Source: CAZIVP01 sp964542915 (GTDB taxonomy: Bacteria > Calditrichota > Calditrichia > Calditrichales > Calditrichaceae). Taken from it: 64,000 bases of DNA. Numbering within the stretch: position 1 is the stretch's first letter; the number at the start of each line of letters is the position of its first letter. Both the position numbers and the translations under genes were made by a program. Positions 48,731 to 58,920 of this stretch are shown here, one piece after another. The notes beneath the pieces are model-generated. The model saw only the letters and a program-made list of their open reading frames with translations. It had not been told where the DNA came from and made no database searches. The DNA lies in NCBI GenBank assembly GCA_964542915.1, contig CAZIVP010000002.1, forward strand, positions 496,001 to 560,000, in the 5' to 3' direction.

Positions 48731-49570
48731 CTATTGTTTTACAAAATGAAAGATGCCCCAGGTGAGATGGCCGTTTTTGCCGCCGTTCACCCAATGCTTC
48801 AGCCCTTTCTTCATATTGTTGATATAATCTTCCGAAACCATATCTTTCAGTTCGTCTTCATTTTTTTCGGTTTCATCGTGAATACGGGCGTAATGGTTAA
48901 CCAATTGATGCGTCAGGTCGATAAAATTTTCCTCCCGAAGCCCAAACTTTTTAAAGGTTTTACGATAGAACGCCGGCGACGCCAGACTCTCCAGATGGAT
49001 ACGGTCCAGTATAGGTTGCAATACGCCTTCCGGGCAATCATCGGACATCATGGGATCGGTCAATACCATATGTCCGCCCGGCTTTAAGACCCTGGTCGCT
49101 TCCTGTATTACTTTTTCACGATTAGCACTGTGGAGGATGGCGTCCTGCGACCATACCACATCAAAATGGGCATCGGAATATGGTATTTGCTCAAAATTGG
49201 CATCGACCACTTCGATCAGGTCATCCAGATTTTGTTCTTTATTTTTTTTCCGATTGCGGTCGTTTTCCACTTCGCTTAAATTGAGCGCCACCACCTGGCT
49301 TCCGTATTTATCGGCCAGAAAGCGCGCTGCTCCGCCGTAGCCGGCGCCGATATCGATAACTTTCTTCTCTCCGTTCATTTGCGGGAGTAAATTAGCCATC
49401 TTTTCCACCGTACGTCGACTGGCTTCATAAATGGAATCCTGTGATCCGTTATAACAGCCGATATGGATATCTTCGCCGCCCCAGATGGTATGATAGAAAC
49501 GGTCGGCGTCGCTGCTGTTATAATAATCTTGTGCGGTAGCAACAACGGAGTCATCATACGTTTTATACAT
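48731..49570 (-). CDS. Sarcosine/dimethylglycine N-methyltransferase (betaine synthesis)
   Basis: Catalyses the last methylations, sarcosine to dimethylglycine to glycine betaine, using SAM. The 279-residue protein starts YDDSVVATAQDYYNSSDADRF (in part), a family signature, then WGGEDIHIGCY, motif I VIDIGAGYGGAARFLA (about 71-86), ANFEQIPYSDAHFDVVWSQD and the C-terminal HWVNGGKNGHLTWGIFHFVKQ region (in part). These match the SDMT enzymes of halophiles such as Halorhodospira and Aphanothece. AGGAGG sits inside the end of the preceding GSMT gene, which it overlaps by eight bases, so the two are translationally coupled. Confidence 0.94.
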   Translation of the reverse strand: MYKTYDDSVVATAQDYYNSSDADRFYHTIWGGEDIHIGCYNGSQDSIYEASRRTVEKMANLLPQMNGEKKVIDIGAGYGGAARFLADKYGSQVVALNLSEVENDRNRKKNKEQNLDDLIEVVDANFEQIPYSDAHFDVVWSQDAILHSANREKVIQEATRVLKPGGHMVLTDPMMSDDCPEGVLQPILDRIHLESLASPAFYRKTFKKFGLREENFIDLTHQLVNHYARIHDETEKNEDELKDMVSEDYINNMKKGLKHWVNGGKNGHLTWGIFHFVKQ

Positions 49571-50408
49571 GGTTTCCTCCTGTTTGCTTATTTTCTACAT
49601 ATTTTTTTTGAGCTATATGGATATAGAAATCCGGGTTTTCATTGCGATACGTCTCTTTGAAATCGCCGTACGTTTCCACTTGCTGGAAACCGACTTCGAA
49701 CATCAAACGACGCGTATAATCTTTTCGCAGCGGATACATGTTTAGAAAATAAACGCTCTGGTCGGAATACTGATACTTGAATCGCGCCAGACCGTCGTCC
49801 ACATATTCCGGCGCCACACTCACGTCCTCTCCGCAGTAATAGAAAACGTGCTTACTGGAATAACCGTGGTCGAGAATGGAATCGTAATTACGTTGATCGA
49901 GTATCAGGAGGCCGTCGTGTTTGAGCATGGCATAAAATTCCGCCAGTGTTTTACGCCGGTCGCGTTCGGAAAAGATATGGGTAAATGAATTACCGAGGCA
50001 GATAATGGCGTCAAACTCGCCGTGAATGTCTTTATTCAAAAAACGCCAGTCGGCCTTGACAGTCCGTAAAATGTGTCCGCTTTTGCGGGCGTTTTCGAAA
50101 GCTTTGGCCAGCATTTCAGCGCTGCCGTCGGCGCTTACGACCTCAAAACCGGCGTTCAGCAATCGTACGGAATGAAAGCCGGTGCCGGTGGCGACGTCGA
50201 GAACGCGCCTGGCGTTGTGTTGATTCAGAGCCCGGATAAAGAAATCGCCTTCGCTTTTCGCCCGGCGCTCCCAATCGATCAATCGATCCCATTTATCTAC
50301 AAAATCCTCTATGTATTCCAGTTTGTAATGATCGGTTTCGCGGACAGCACGCGGATTACTTCCAAACGATTGTTTCGAACGTAACTTGGTTTGGGTTGAT
50401 GTGCTCAT
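49563..50408 (-). CDS. Glycine/sarcosine N-methyltransferase (betaine synthesis)
   Basis: Methylates glycine to sarcosine and dimethylglycine with SAM, the first steps of de novo betaine synthesis. An ATG at 50423 is possible, but the ATG at 50408 has GAGG six bases upstream and is preferred (281 residues). EDFVDKWDRLIDWERRAKSE (about 34-53), motif I VLDVATGTGFHSVRLL, VVSADGSAEMLAKAFENAR, CLGNSFTHIFSERDRR and LDQRNYDSILDHGYSSKH are near-diagnostic for GSMT of halophilic bacteria. It follows ahcY, which removes the inhibitory SAH product, and overlaps the SDMT gene. Confidence in the specific activity is high. Confidence 0.95.
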   Translation of the reverse strand: MSTSTQTKLRSKQSFGSNPRAVRETDHYKLEYIEDFVDKWDRLIDWERRAKSEGDFFIRALNQHNARRVLDVATGTGFHSVRLLNAGFEVVSADGSAEMLAKAFENARKSGHILRTVKADWRFLNKDIHGEFDAIICLGNSFTHIFSERDRRKTLAEFYAMLKHDGLLILDQRNYDSILDHGYSSKHVFYYCGEDVSVAPEYVDDGLARFKYQYSDQSVYFLNMYPLRKDYTRRLMFEVGFQQVETYGDFKETYRNENPDFYIHIAQKKYVENKQTGGNHV

Positions 50409-50440
50409 AAGTTGCCTCTTCATTAAATTTACATTTTCGA

Positions 50441-51862
50441 TTAATAACGGTAATGCGCGGGCTTGAACGGTCCCTTTTTAGACACACCGATATAGTCCGC
50501 CTGATCTTTCGTCAGCGAGGTTAATTTGGCCCCCAGATGATCCAAGTGCAGACGCGCCACTTCCTCGTCCAATTCCTGGGAAAGACGATATACATCCACC
50601 TCTTTTTCGGAATTCCAGAGATCCATCTGAGCCAGCGTCTGATTTGTAAATGAATTGGACATCACAAAACTGGGATGACCGGTGGCGCAACCCAAATTAA
50701 CCAGCCGTCCTTCTGCTAAGAGATAAATGGAATGTCCATCGGGGAAGGTAAATTTATCCACTTGCGGTTTAATATTGGTTTTTTTTATGCCGGGCCAGTT
50801 CTCCAGTTCATCCACCTGTATTTCATTATCGAAATGACCGATGTTGCACACGATGGCCTGGTCTTTCATTTTGGACATATGTTCAGCGGTAATCACGTCT
50901 TTATTGCCTGTTGCGGTAACATATATATCGGCATGTGGCAATGCATCTTCGACAGTGGTTACCTTGTAACCGGCCATACTTGCCTGAAGGGCGCAGATGG
51001 GATCGATTTCCGTAATCCAGACGTTCGCTTTTTGCGCCGCCAGTGATTCGGCCGAACCTTTACCCACATCGCCGTAGCCGCAAACCACAGCCGTTTTGCC
51101 GGCAATCATCACATCGGTGGCGCGTTTAATACCGTCGATCAACGATTCCCTGCAACCATAAATATTATCGAATTTACTTTTGGTAACGGAGTCGTTCACA
51201 TTAATGGCGGGCGCCAGCAGCTTGTTCTCTTTAGCCATCTGGTAGAGCCGGTTAACGCCCGTGGTCGTCTCCTCGGATACGCCGCGCCACTCTTGCACAA
51301 GGCGATGCCAGAAATTGGGATTCTCGGCCAGCGTCTCTTTCAGAATTTTATTGACCATCTTCAGTTCCTTGTTATCCGTCGGTTCGTCAAGTATTTCGGG
51401 ATTTTCCTCGGCATAATAACCGCGATGGATAACCAGGGTTGCATCGCCGCCGTCATCCACAACCAGATGGGGACCTTTGCCGTCCGGCCAGGTGAGCGCC
51501 TGTTTAATGCTCCACCAGTATTCCTCCAGCGTTTCGCCTTTCCAGGCGAACACCGGAATGCCGGCATCGGCGATAGCGGCTGCAGCGTGATCCTGCGTTG
51601 AGAAAATATTACAGGAAGCCCAGCGCACATCGGCGCCCAGCTCGGCCAGGGTTTCAATTAACACGGCTGTTTGTACGGTCATATGCAGACTGCCGCTCAC
51701 ACGCGCGCCTTGCAACGGTTTTTGCGGACCGTATTTTTTCCGCGTTGCCATAAGACCGGGCATTTCATGCTCGGCAATTTCAATCTCGCGGCGTCCGAAT
51801 TCGGCCAGACCGATATCTTTTACTTTATAATCCAATGTTTTTTCTGCAAGTACAGTAGCCAT
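50441..51862 (-). CDS. ahcY: S-adenosylhomocysteine hydrolase, common bacterial type
   Basis: Splits SAH to homocysteine and adenosine, pulling the methyltransferase reactions forward. The 473-residue enzyme has the 40-residue insertion of the bacterial/eukaryotic type, NAD-binding VVCGYGDVGKGSAESL, and the dimer-contact tail KGPFKPAHYRY. It differs clearly from the short enzyme at 29983-31239. It sits between adenosine kinase and GSMT in the betaine operon, as expected for removal of SAH and adenosine. AGGAGA precedes the ATG. Confidence 0.97.
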   Translation of the reverse strand: MATVLAEKTLDYKVKDIGLAEFGRREIEIAEHEMPGLMATRKKYGPQKPLQGARVSGSLHMTVQTAVLIETLAELGADVRWASCNIFSTQDHAAAAIADAGIPVFAWKGETLEEYWWSIKQALTWPDGKGPHLVVDDGGDATLVIHRGYYAEENPEILDEPTDNKELKMVNKILKETLAENPNFWHRLVQEWRGVSEETTTGVNRLYQMAKENKLLAPAINVNDSVTKSKFDNIYGCRESLIDGIKRATDVMIAGKTAVVCGYGDVGKGSAESLAAQKANVWITEIDPICALQASMAGYKVTTVEDALPHADIYVTATGNKDVITAEHMSKMKDQAIVCNIGHFDNEIQVDELENWPGIKKTNIKPQVDKFTFPDGHSIYLLAEGRLVNLGCATGHPSFVMSNSFTNQTLAQMDLWNSEKEVDVYRLSQELDEEVARLHLDHLGAKLTSLTKDQADYIGVSKKGPFKPAHYRY

Positions 51863-51914
51863 AGTTTCTCCTATAATCTGTTTATTCTTGTTTAACGATT
51901 TCCTTCAATGCTTT

Positions 51915-52912
51915 TTAAACCGATAACTGCTTCAACTGCGTATGAATATTTTTCCAGTGTTCGTCTTCAATCGAGGTGCCCACATGGCGCACCACTTCTC
52001 CGCTCAGCACGGAAGCGCACCAACCACAGGTTTCCAAATCATAGCCCTGCTGTTTGCCGTACAGAAATCCGGCCGCCCAGTAATCGCCTGCACCCGTGGT
52101 ATCCAGTGGATTCTCAACCGGGGAAGCCTCCACATGGTATATCCCGTTGCCCTCTGTAATAAACGAACCCTCTTTGCCCACTTTTACAGCAGCGATGGAA
52201 CACAACTCGCCCAGACGACCTGCAGCCTCGTACAGATCGCTGTCGCCGCAAAAAGCGCGGGCTTCTTCCTCGTTTGCAAACACCATATCGATATAATTGT
52301 TTAAGAGTTCGGGCAAAATCTCTCGTGCGGCATGAACCACCTCGAAGGAGCCCAGATCAAAACTAACGGTACAACCGCTTGCTTTGGCGCTTCTGAGAAC
52401 GTGCTCCATCAACTCGGGATTGAACAACAAATAGCCCTCGATATGTATGTGCTTTGCGCTTCGGAAATCATCCTCCGCGATCAAAGCCGGCTCCAGCCTG
52501 GAAGCCGCTCCCAGGTCGGTGCGCATGGTGCGTTCCGAATCGGATGTTATCATATTAAGGCATCGCGCCGTGGGCGCTTCTTTGATGGCCTTAAACAGAT
52601 GGGTATATCCACCGATCCGGGCATAGGCATCCCGGTAGTAACGCGCTTCATCATCTTCGCCAACCATGCCTAAAAAAGCGGTAGCGATTCCCAGACGGGT
52701 CAGGGCGAATATGGTATTTGCCGCTGCGCCGCCTGGTTTACGCACCGGTTCATGCCCTATGCTGTTCAGCAGTTTATCGATGCTTTGTGCATCCACAAGC
52801 TCCATTCCGCCTTTTTCACCGTCGATGGATTGAATAAAATGATCATCGACAAAGGCGTGCATATCGATAATGGGCGAACCCACGCCGATTATGTCAACGA
52901 TTTTTTGATTGT

Positions 52913-52916
<4 letters not shown>
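51915..52916 (-). CDS. Adenosine kinase (PfkB/ribokinase family)
   Basis: Phosphorylates adenosine from SAH hydrolysis to AMP, keeping the SAH hydrolase reaction moving. The 333-residue protein has the PfkB signatures: KPGGAAANTIFALTRLG near 60-76 and the catalytic LDTTGAGDYWAAGFLYG near 268-284 with the Asp base. The N-terminal VDIIGVGSPIIDMHAFVDD is like adenosine kinases of this type. The start overlaps the metK stop by four bases (ATGA), so they are coupled, and ahcY begins 52 bases later. Context makes adenosine more likely than a sugar as substrate; sequence alone gives only the PfkB family. Confidence 0.88.
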
Positions 52917-54112
<1,196 letters not shown>

Positions 54113-54191
54113 AGCAAAATCTCCTTAATTTATTAATATTATTACGTTTACATTCAACCAATTTCGATCCAAACGGCGCAGGTCTATGCTT

Positions 54192-54197
54192 ATTATA
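54192..54197 (-). promoter_or_regulatory. Possible -10 element for metK
   Basis: On the minus strand TGTGTATAATAAG gives a TGnTATAAT extended -10 box 80 bases upstream of the metK ATG. No good -35 is present, as is allowed with an extended -10. Confidence 0.4.
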
Positions 54198-54391
54198 CAC
54201 ACTACCGCTAACATGAAACGGAATCCCGAACAAACCAATGTCAGTGTATACACACGCGTTTGTTCAGCCACCTAATAGGTTTTAAAAATGAAATAAAAAT
54301 AAACCATTTGCGCGCGCTTCGAGCGGTATGATAATTAAGTAAATTAATGCAGTTGGAAATTACCCAAATAATAGAGGGCTTTGGAGATGGG

Positions 54392-54499
54392 TCAAAATAC
54401 GTTGAAGTAGATGAGACGAGCCAGCGACTTCTGGTAAAGCACAACCAGAATCAAAACTTTATCCAATAACATATCCTTAGGCATGTAATACAACGTCAT
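54392..54499 (-). CDS. Possible 35-residue small hydrophobic protein
   Basis: A minus-strand frame begins with ATG at 54497-54499 and ends with TGA at 54392-54394. GGAGGTGA, a full-strength ribosome binding site, lies ten bases upstream. The peptide starts MTLYYMPKDMLL and continues with a hydrophobic, Leu/Val/Ile-rich stretch and two basic residues, fitting a tiny membrane peptide. It is upstream of metK on the same strand, about 280 bases away. There is no homology evidence, so this could be chance. Confidence 0.35.
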   Translation of the reverse strand: MTLYYMPKDMLLDKVLILVVLYQKSLARLIYFNVF

Positions 54500-54964
54500 A
54501 GACGTTTTCTCACCTCCATTTTAATTTATTTAATTTATAGTTAAAAGAATGATAATTACGGAAACGCACTCAAGATAGTGCTTGCTGATGTCGTTGATGA
54601 ACATAGACAATAACGGGTGGTATGTCAAATTTAATCCAACTTTTCCTAATTTTTTATCCATGAGGCGCTTATTAAATTTGTAAGCGTTTTATAAATATTA
54701 AGTTAACTTCCTTTTTTTTAACCTGATTTTCCCTATCCATTCCGGTATTCTTGCTATTATTCGGTTTATATTCAAAGACACTGTGATCCATATAATTTCT
54801 CGATAATTCCTTTACCTGCCTTGGATTCGGACGCTCTGGTCATCTTATGGATAAGGTCGCTGTACCCTTTTAATTGGAATCTAATGTATTCATAATTAAT
54901 TTGATCTGACAAAGGACAACAACATTTATAAGTATTGAGAACAAATAAAACGGGTTTTGATTTT
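54500..54964. other. AT-rich intergenic region before hypE
   Basis: About 460 bases of AT-rich DNA with a hairpin CGCTTA-N9-TAAGCG followed by TTTT near 54664. I see no confident gene; a minus-strand frame at 54772-54996 that runs into hypE is not supported. It should contain the hypE promoter. Confidence 0.5.
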
Positions 54965-56008
54965 ATGATGCAAAAATTCTCGTGCCCCCTGCCCATTATG
55001 GATTACGAGACGATTCAGCTGGCGCATGGCTCCGGCGGCAAATTGTCCAATGAACTGATCGACAAAATATTCATGCCCTGTTTTAAGAACGATACCCTTG
55101 TGCGTCTCGAAGATCAGGCGGTTTTGAACCATCCGGGCGGGCGCCTCTCTTTTTCCACCGATACGTTTACCGTGCAACCGATTTTTTTTCCTGGTGGTAA
55201 CATCGGGGAATTGGCTGTGAACGGTACGGTAAATGATATATGCATGAACGGTGCACATCCTCTTTATCTCAGCGTCGGCTTTATCATCGAAGAGGGATTT
55301 GCCATCAAAGAGTTACACGAGATCGCCGTAGCGATGCGCAACGCCGCCGATCAGGCCGGCGTCCAGATCGTTACCGGCGACACCAAGGTGGTCAATAAAG
55401 GAAACTGCGATAAGCTGTTTATCAATACCAGCGGCATTGGTGTTGTTCCCGAACACCTGAATTTATCCGCCGCTCAGATTAAAACGGGGGATAAGATTCT
55501 TTTGTCGGGCGCCATGGCGGATCACGGTATGGCCGTGATGACGAGTCGGGAAGGATTATCGTTCCAGAACCGTATTAAAAGCGACACCGCAGCTTTGAAC
55601 GGTTTGGTGCAGGCGATACTGCAAGCCGGCAGCGGCGTTCATACCATGCGGGATCCCACCCGCGGGGGCGTGGCCACCACGCTCAATGAACTGGCCGCCC
55701 GCTCCAATACCGGTATGAAAATTTATGAAAAGCGTTTGCCCGTCAATGATGATGTGCGCGGCGCCTGTGAAATTTTGGGGTTGGATCCACTCTATGTGGC
55801 CAATGAGGGCAAACTGATCGCCATGGTAGCGGCGGAAGATGCCGAGAAGGCCCTCCAGGCAATGCAAGAACATGAACTCGGCCAACACGCCACGATTATA
55901 GGCGAAGTGGTAGAAGAACATCCCGGACAGGTGGTGATGGAAAACTTATTCGGCGTGGAACGCGTCATCGATATGCCCATTGGCGAGCAGTTGCCGCGCA
56001 TTTGCTGA
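54965..56008 (+). CDS. hypE: Hydrogenase maturation protein HypE
   Basis: Dehydrates the carbamoyl group received from HypF to a thiocyanate on its C-terminal cysteine and donates cyanide to the HypC-HypD iron. The protein of about 347 residues has IQLAHGSGGKLSNELI near its start, FSTDTFTVQP, VNGTVNDICMNGAHP, MRDPTRGGVATTLNE and ends in PRIC, the functional C-terminal cysteine. The frame is open from 54935; ATG 54965 or 54998 is more likely the start, but no strong ribosome binding site decides. It is separated from hypABFCD by the methyl-cycle genes. Confidence 0.95.
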   Translation: MMQKFSCPLPIMDYETIQLAHGSGGKLSNELIDKIFMPCFKNDTLVRLEDQAVLNHPGGRLSFSTDTFTVQPIFFPGGNIGELAVNGTVNDICMNGAHPLYLSVGFIIEEGFAIKELHEIAVAMRNAADQAGVQIVTGDTKVVNKGNCDKLFINTSGIGVVPEHLNLSAAQIKTGDKILLSGAMADHGMAVMTSREGLSFQNRIKSDTAALNGLVQAILQAGSGVHTMRDPTRGGVATTLNELAARSNTGMKIYEKRLPVNDDVRGACEILGLDPLYVANEGKLIAMVAAEDAEKALQAMQEHELGQHATIIGEVVEEHPGQVVMENLFGVERVIDMPIGEQLPRIC

Positions 56009-56058
56009 AGTACTACCTGCGCTGGCCTGCTTCCCGCTTCAATGTTTGATTTGACCGT

Positions 56059-56520
56059 TCAGGGTAGTTCAAATTCCGATAGAAGGACGCGTTTGGCTTT
56101 TTCCAAATCGCGCACGTCGATGATAGCCGAAATGGTTGAAATGGAGCTGGAAAGATTCAAAATATTTATACCGGCATTACCCAAAAGGACACAAAACAGA
56201 GCGGCTATGGCGGGTTTCTCCCTGAAATGAGGCCCATAAATACCCAGCATTGCCGTGTATTCTTTTTTAATAATAGAGAGCGAGTGCATCTCCACATGTT
56301 CTTTGATTAAGGCATCGATCCGGTTTTCATCGTGGCTGTCGATACAAAACGAGATAGTTGCCATATCATCTTTACAGGCGCCTTCGGTGATGTACACCAG
56401 ATTGACTTTCGCCCGGGCAAACAATTTTAACACCTCGCCCGCGCTTCCGGGTTGGTCTTTAAGCGACGTGATGGTATAAAAGGATAAATTGGTTTGTTCG
56501 ACCAGACCACCGATTTTCAT
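56059..56520 (-). CDS. Stand-alone tandem ACT-domain protein
   Basis: A 153-residue protein made of two ACT domains: about 10-75 (FYTITSLKDQPGSAGEVLKLFA, in part, then VNLVYITEG) and about 82-150 (TAMLGIYGPHFREKPAIAALFC, in part, then INILNLSSSISTISAII). This is the tandem arrangement seen at the end of aspartokinases, here without the kinase. ACT pairs bind amino acids or other small ligands. It begins three bases after the histidine kinase stop, so it is the last gene of the hydrogenase and two-component operon. Ligand unknown. Confidence 0.85.
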   Translation of the reverse strand: MKIGGLVEQTNLSFYTITSLKDQPGSAGEVLKLFARAKVNLVYITEGACKDDMATISFCIDSHDENRIDALIKEHVEMHSLSIIKKEYTAMLGIYGPHFREKPAIAALFCVLLGNAGINILNLSSSISTISAIIDVRDLEKAKRVLLSEFELP

Positions 56521-56523
56521 ATT

Positions 56524-57909
56524 TTAAACATCCTTGCTTTGCTCTTTATGTTCGTGTTCTGCGTGAATCGGCAATGATACCCTGAAAGTGGCGCCTTCAC
56601 CCAGGCGGGAATCGACCGTAATTTCGCCGCCGTTATTTTGTACAATCTGCTTTACAAGACTCAATCCCAAACCGGTCCCGAAACTGACAAACTTTTTGGC
56701 ATTCTCCGATCGGTAGAATTCCTCAAAAATATGATCCAAATCATCGTTTGCAATGCCTATGCCCGTATCACGGACTACAAAAATAAAATTTTTTTGCTGA
56801 ATATCCACATTCACTTTAATGGAAACCTGCCCCTCTCGCGGCGTATATCGTACGGCATTATTGATCAAATTTACAAATATTTTACGAATATCTTCAACAT
56901 TCCCGAAGAGTGTAACCGGCTCATGGCTTATTTCGAGTTGTATCGATACGTTTTTTTGTTCGGCGGCGTCCGATTCATGATCGACAATCTGCCTGATAAC
57001 CGGTATTACATTGAATTTTTTTCGATTGTCTTCCAACAACCGCGTGCGGCTCTGCGAAAGCTGCATCAGTTCGTTGATGATTTCCAGCATTTGGCCTGCA
57101 CGCCATGACGCCCGCTTCAGCAGTCGCAATACGCGCTTGTCGTCGCAGCTTTTGGAAGATTGCACCACGCCGTCAATCGTACTCTTAATGGCAATAACCG
57201 GAGATTTCAGCTCGTGGGAAGCATACCGGAAAAACCGCGTTTTTTGTTTATCGGCCTCAATCAGCTGCCGGTTTTTCGCGTCTATGATCCGTTTGCTGTT
57301 ACGGTAGATGGTCATGAAGGTGGTGCCGATATAGGCGGTAAAATAAACGGTTATAGCAAAAACAATCAGACAGAGGAGGATCGCCGTCTCGTTTAAATGC
57401 AAATCAAGATGGTACAGACTGTAGTGGGCAATCATACCGCTGTATTCCGCTATAAGCATGCCAGCAAAAAGCAGAAGGGCGATAGTTGCTATGGCAAAAG
57501 GCGAGCGCTTCCTGAATACGACGCTGCTAAGCACCACGTGAAATATATAAAACAGAAAAATTGGGTTTTCGATCCCGCCCGAATAATGAATGAGAAAGGT
57601 CAGAAAAACCAAGTCCAGGATAATGTGAAAATAGAGGAAAAACAGTTCCTGGTTGAACGAAAAATCTTTGTATACCTTTACAACGGTATAATACAACAGA
57701 TTGATAAACGCCAGAACGAGAAGGATGAACCAGATTTCGGAAAAGGGCAGCCGAAGCGGAAGCGTTTGCCAGGCCAAAAGCGTCGCGAAGAAAAAACCGG
57801 TTACCGCGACCCAGCGCAGCCGAATCGACCAGGAAAGTCGGTTGTAAAGGATCAGGCGATCCAGGAAAGGGAAAATATCGGTAAAATCGCTTTTTGAATG
57901 TTTGTGCAT
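56524..57909 (-). CDS. Membrane histidine kinase with six membrane segments and a GGIENP motif
   Basis: A 461-residue sensor kinase. The N-terminal half has about six membrane segments (about 30-200); between two of them YSGGIENPIFLF (about 110-120) resembles the GGxxNPF quinone-binding motif of RegB/PrrB redox sensors. The kinase core follows: phospho-acceptor His232 in RYASHELKSPVIAI, N box NLINNAVRYTP, G boxes DTGIGIAND and FGTGLGLSLVKQI. It lies downstream of a response regulator and the hydrogenase genes, so it may adjust their expression to redox state. The RegB comparison is limited to the motif and topology. Confidence 0.92.
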   Translation of the reverse strand: MHKHSKSDFTDIFPFLDRLILYNRLSWSIRLRWVAVTGFFFATLLAWQTLPLRLPFSEIWFILLVLAFINLLYYTVVKVYKDFSFNQELFFLYFHIILDLVFLTFLIHYSGGIENPIFLFYIFHVVLSSVVFRKRSPFAIATIALLLFAGMLIAEYSGMIAHYSLYHLDLHLNETAILLCLIVFAITVYFTAYIGTTFMTIYRNSKRIIDAKNRQLIEADKQKTRFFRYASHELKSPVIAIKSTIDGVVQSSKSCDDKRVLRLLKRASWRAGQMLEIINELMQLSQSRTRLLEDNRKKFNVIPVIRQIVDHESDAAEQKNVSIQLEISHEPVTLFGNVEDIRKIFVNLINNAVRYTPREGQVSIKVNVDIQQKNFIFVVRDTGIGIANDDLDHIFEEFYRSENAKKFVSFGTGLGLSLVKQIVQNNGGEITVDSRLGEGATFRVSLPIHAEHEHKEQSKDV

Positions 57910-58071
57910 TATCGTTCAGAAACCGTTTGGGACCTTCATTTTTGAGATCTTTTCAAAATATAATGGTTTTAACGTTCGCATCAAACCATTCTATAAACAA
58001 AAGCGCATGGTAGCCGTTTCTCTCTTTTGACACGACTGCATGCGCTTTGAAATACTGCTGAATGGAAAGGT

Positions 58072-58461
58072 CTATTGTCCGAGATTTTTACGAACCTTCT
58101 CCACCAACGTATCCGGATCTACCGGTTTCTCAATATATTCGTTGACCGGCAAAAAATCCTCGTCTTTTTCTTTATCAAACTCAAAGCCGGTTTCCTGGCC
58201 TACGGCCGTCAGCATAATAATGGGAATGTCACGCAATTCTTCTTCTGATTTAATTTTATAGGCGATATGGAAGCCTTCATCCTGAGTACCCATCATCACG
58301 TCAAGAATCAACAAATCCGGTTTTTCCGATTTCATCAATTCAAACCCTTTTTCGCCTTCCTGGGCGTCAATCACTTCAAAGCCGGCGCTTTCCAGCGTCA
58401 AACGCATGGCCTCGACCAAATCGATGTCGTCATCAACAACTAAAATTTTTTTCTTTGCCAT
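58072..58461 (-). CDS. Single-domain response regulator
   Basis: A 129-residue receiver domain with no output domain. Acidic pocket DDD at 10-12, phospho-acceptor Asp54 in LLILDVMMG, conserved Thr in IIMLTAVG and Lys in YIEKPVD. An acidic insertion after the Thr (GQETGFEFDKEKDEDFLP) is of a kind seen in other stand-alone regulators. Its start overlaps the end of the hydrogenase maturation protease by 29 bases, tying it to the hydrogenase operon. The kinase gene follows 162 bases later. With no DNA-binding part, it must act through protein partners. Confidence 0.93.
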   Translation of the reverse strand: MAKKKILVVDDDIDLVEAMRLTLESAGFEVIDAQEGEKGFELMKSEKPDLLILDVMMGTQDEGFHIAYKIKSEEELRDIPIIMLTAVGQETGFEFDKEKDEDFLPVNEYIEKPVDPDTLVEKVRKNLGQ

Positions 58462-58906
58462 ATTTACAGGCCTCCTCCATAACCAAATTTACAAGTTCGG
58501 GAACCTTTTCTTCGACGGGTTCGGACAACGACTGCCCAAACTCGACGGTTTGCGGTTCGATTGCAATCACCTTACAGTGTACAACCGGTCCCAATTGTTG
58601 CGCCAGACGGTACACCTCCGCAAAACCGAAACCGTGCAGGGATACGGCTTTATCCACTTGCCGCAGATTCACCTCGTTCAATTCAAACTGGCTTATGGTT
58701 CCCGGTGTTTGGCCCATTCGGGCGCAGTCGATTATCAACAACGGTTCGGTAGCCGTCAAATGTTCGAGAATGGTAAAAGCATCGGAGCCGGCATCAATTA
58801 ATTTGAGGGGGACAGGTATGTCTTGTTTATTTAATTCATTAATTAAATGCGGCCCGATGCCGTCATCACCTCGTAGTTCGCTACCTAAACCGATTACTTT
58901 AAGCAT
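58433..58906 (-). CDS. [NiFe] hydrogenase maturation protease
   Basis: Cleaves the C-terminal peptide of the large subunit after nickel insertion. The 157-residue protein begins MLKVIGLGSELRGDDGIGP, the M52 signature with two metal-binding acidic residues (Asp14/Asp15 area), and has LKLIDAGSDAF and LLIIDCARMG. It lies 14 bases after the large-subunit gene, whose C-terminus DPCISCSVHMLDVAFIE contains the expected cleavage site after His. Sized as usual for the family. Confidence 0.95.
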   Translation of the reverse strand: MLKVIGLGSELRGDDGIGPHLINELNKQDIPVPLKLIDAGSDAFTILEHLTATEPLLIIDCARMGQTPGTISQFELNEVNLRQVDKAVSLHGFGFAEVYRLAQQLGPVVHCKVIAIEPQTVEFGQSLSEPVEEKVPELVNLVMEEACKYGKEKNFSC

Positions 58907-58920
58907 GGTTCTATAAATCC

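Noticed and set aside
54113..54250. SAM or SAH riboswitch upstream of metK, ahcY or metH
   Set aside because: I compared the leaders by eye with SAM-I, SAM-II, SAH and cobalamin consensus elements and saw no match. A covariance-model search of these leaders would settle it.
54347..54469. A 40-codon plus-strand frame antisense to the small hydrophobic peptide
   Set aside because: It has no ribosome binding site, whereas the minus-strand frame has a strong one; both cannot easily be real.
54772..54996. A 74-codon minus-strand frame overlapping the hypE start
   Set aside because: It overlaps a sure gene on the other strand and has no recognised domain. A decayed gene fragment is possible but cannot be shown.
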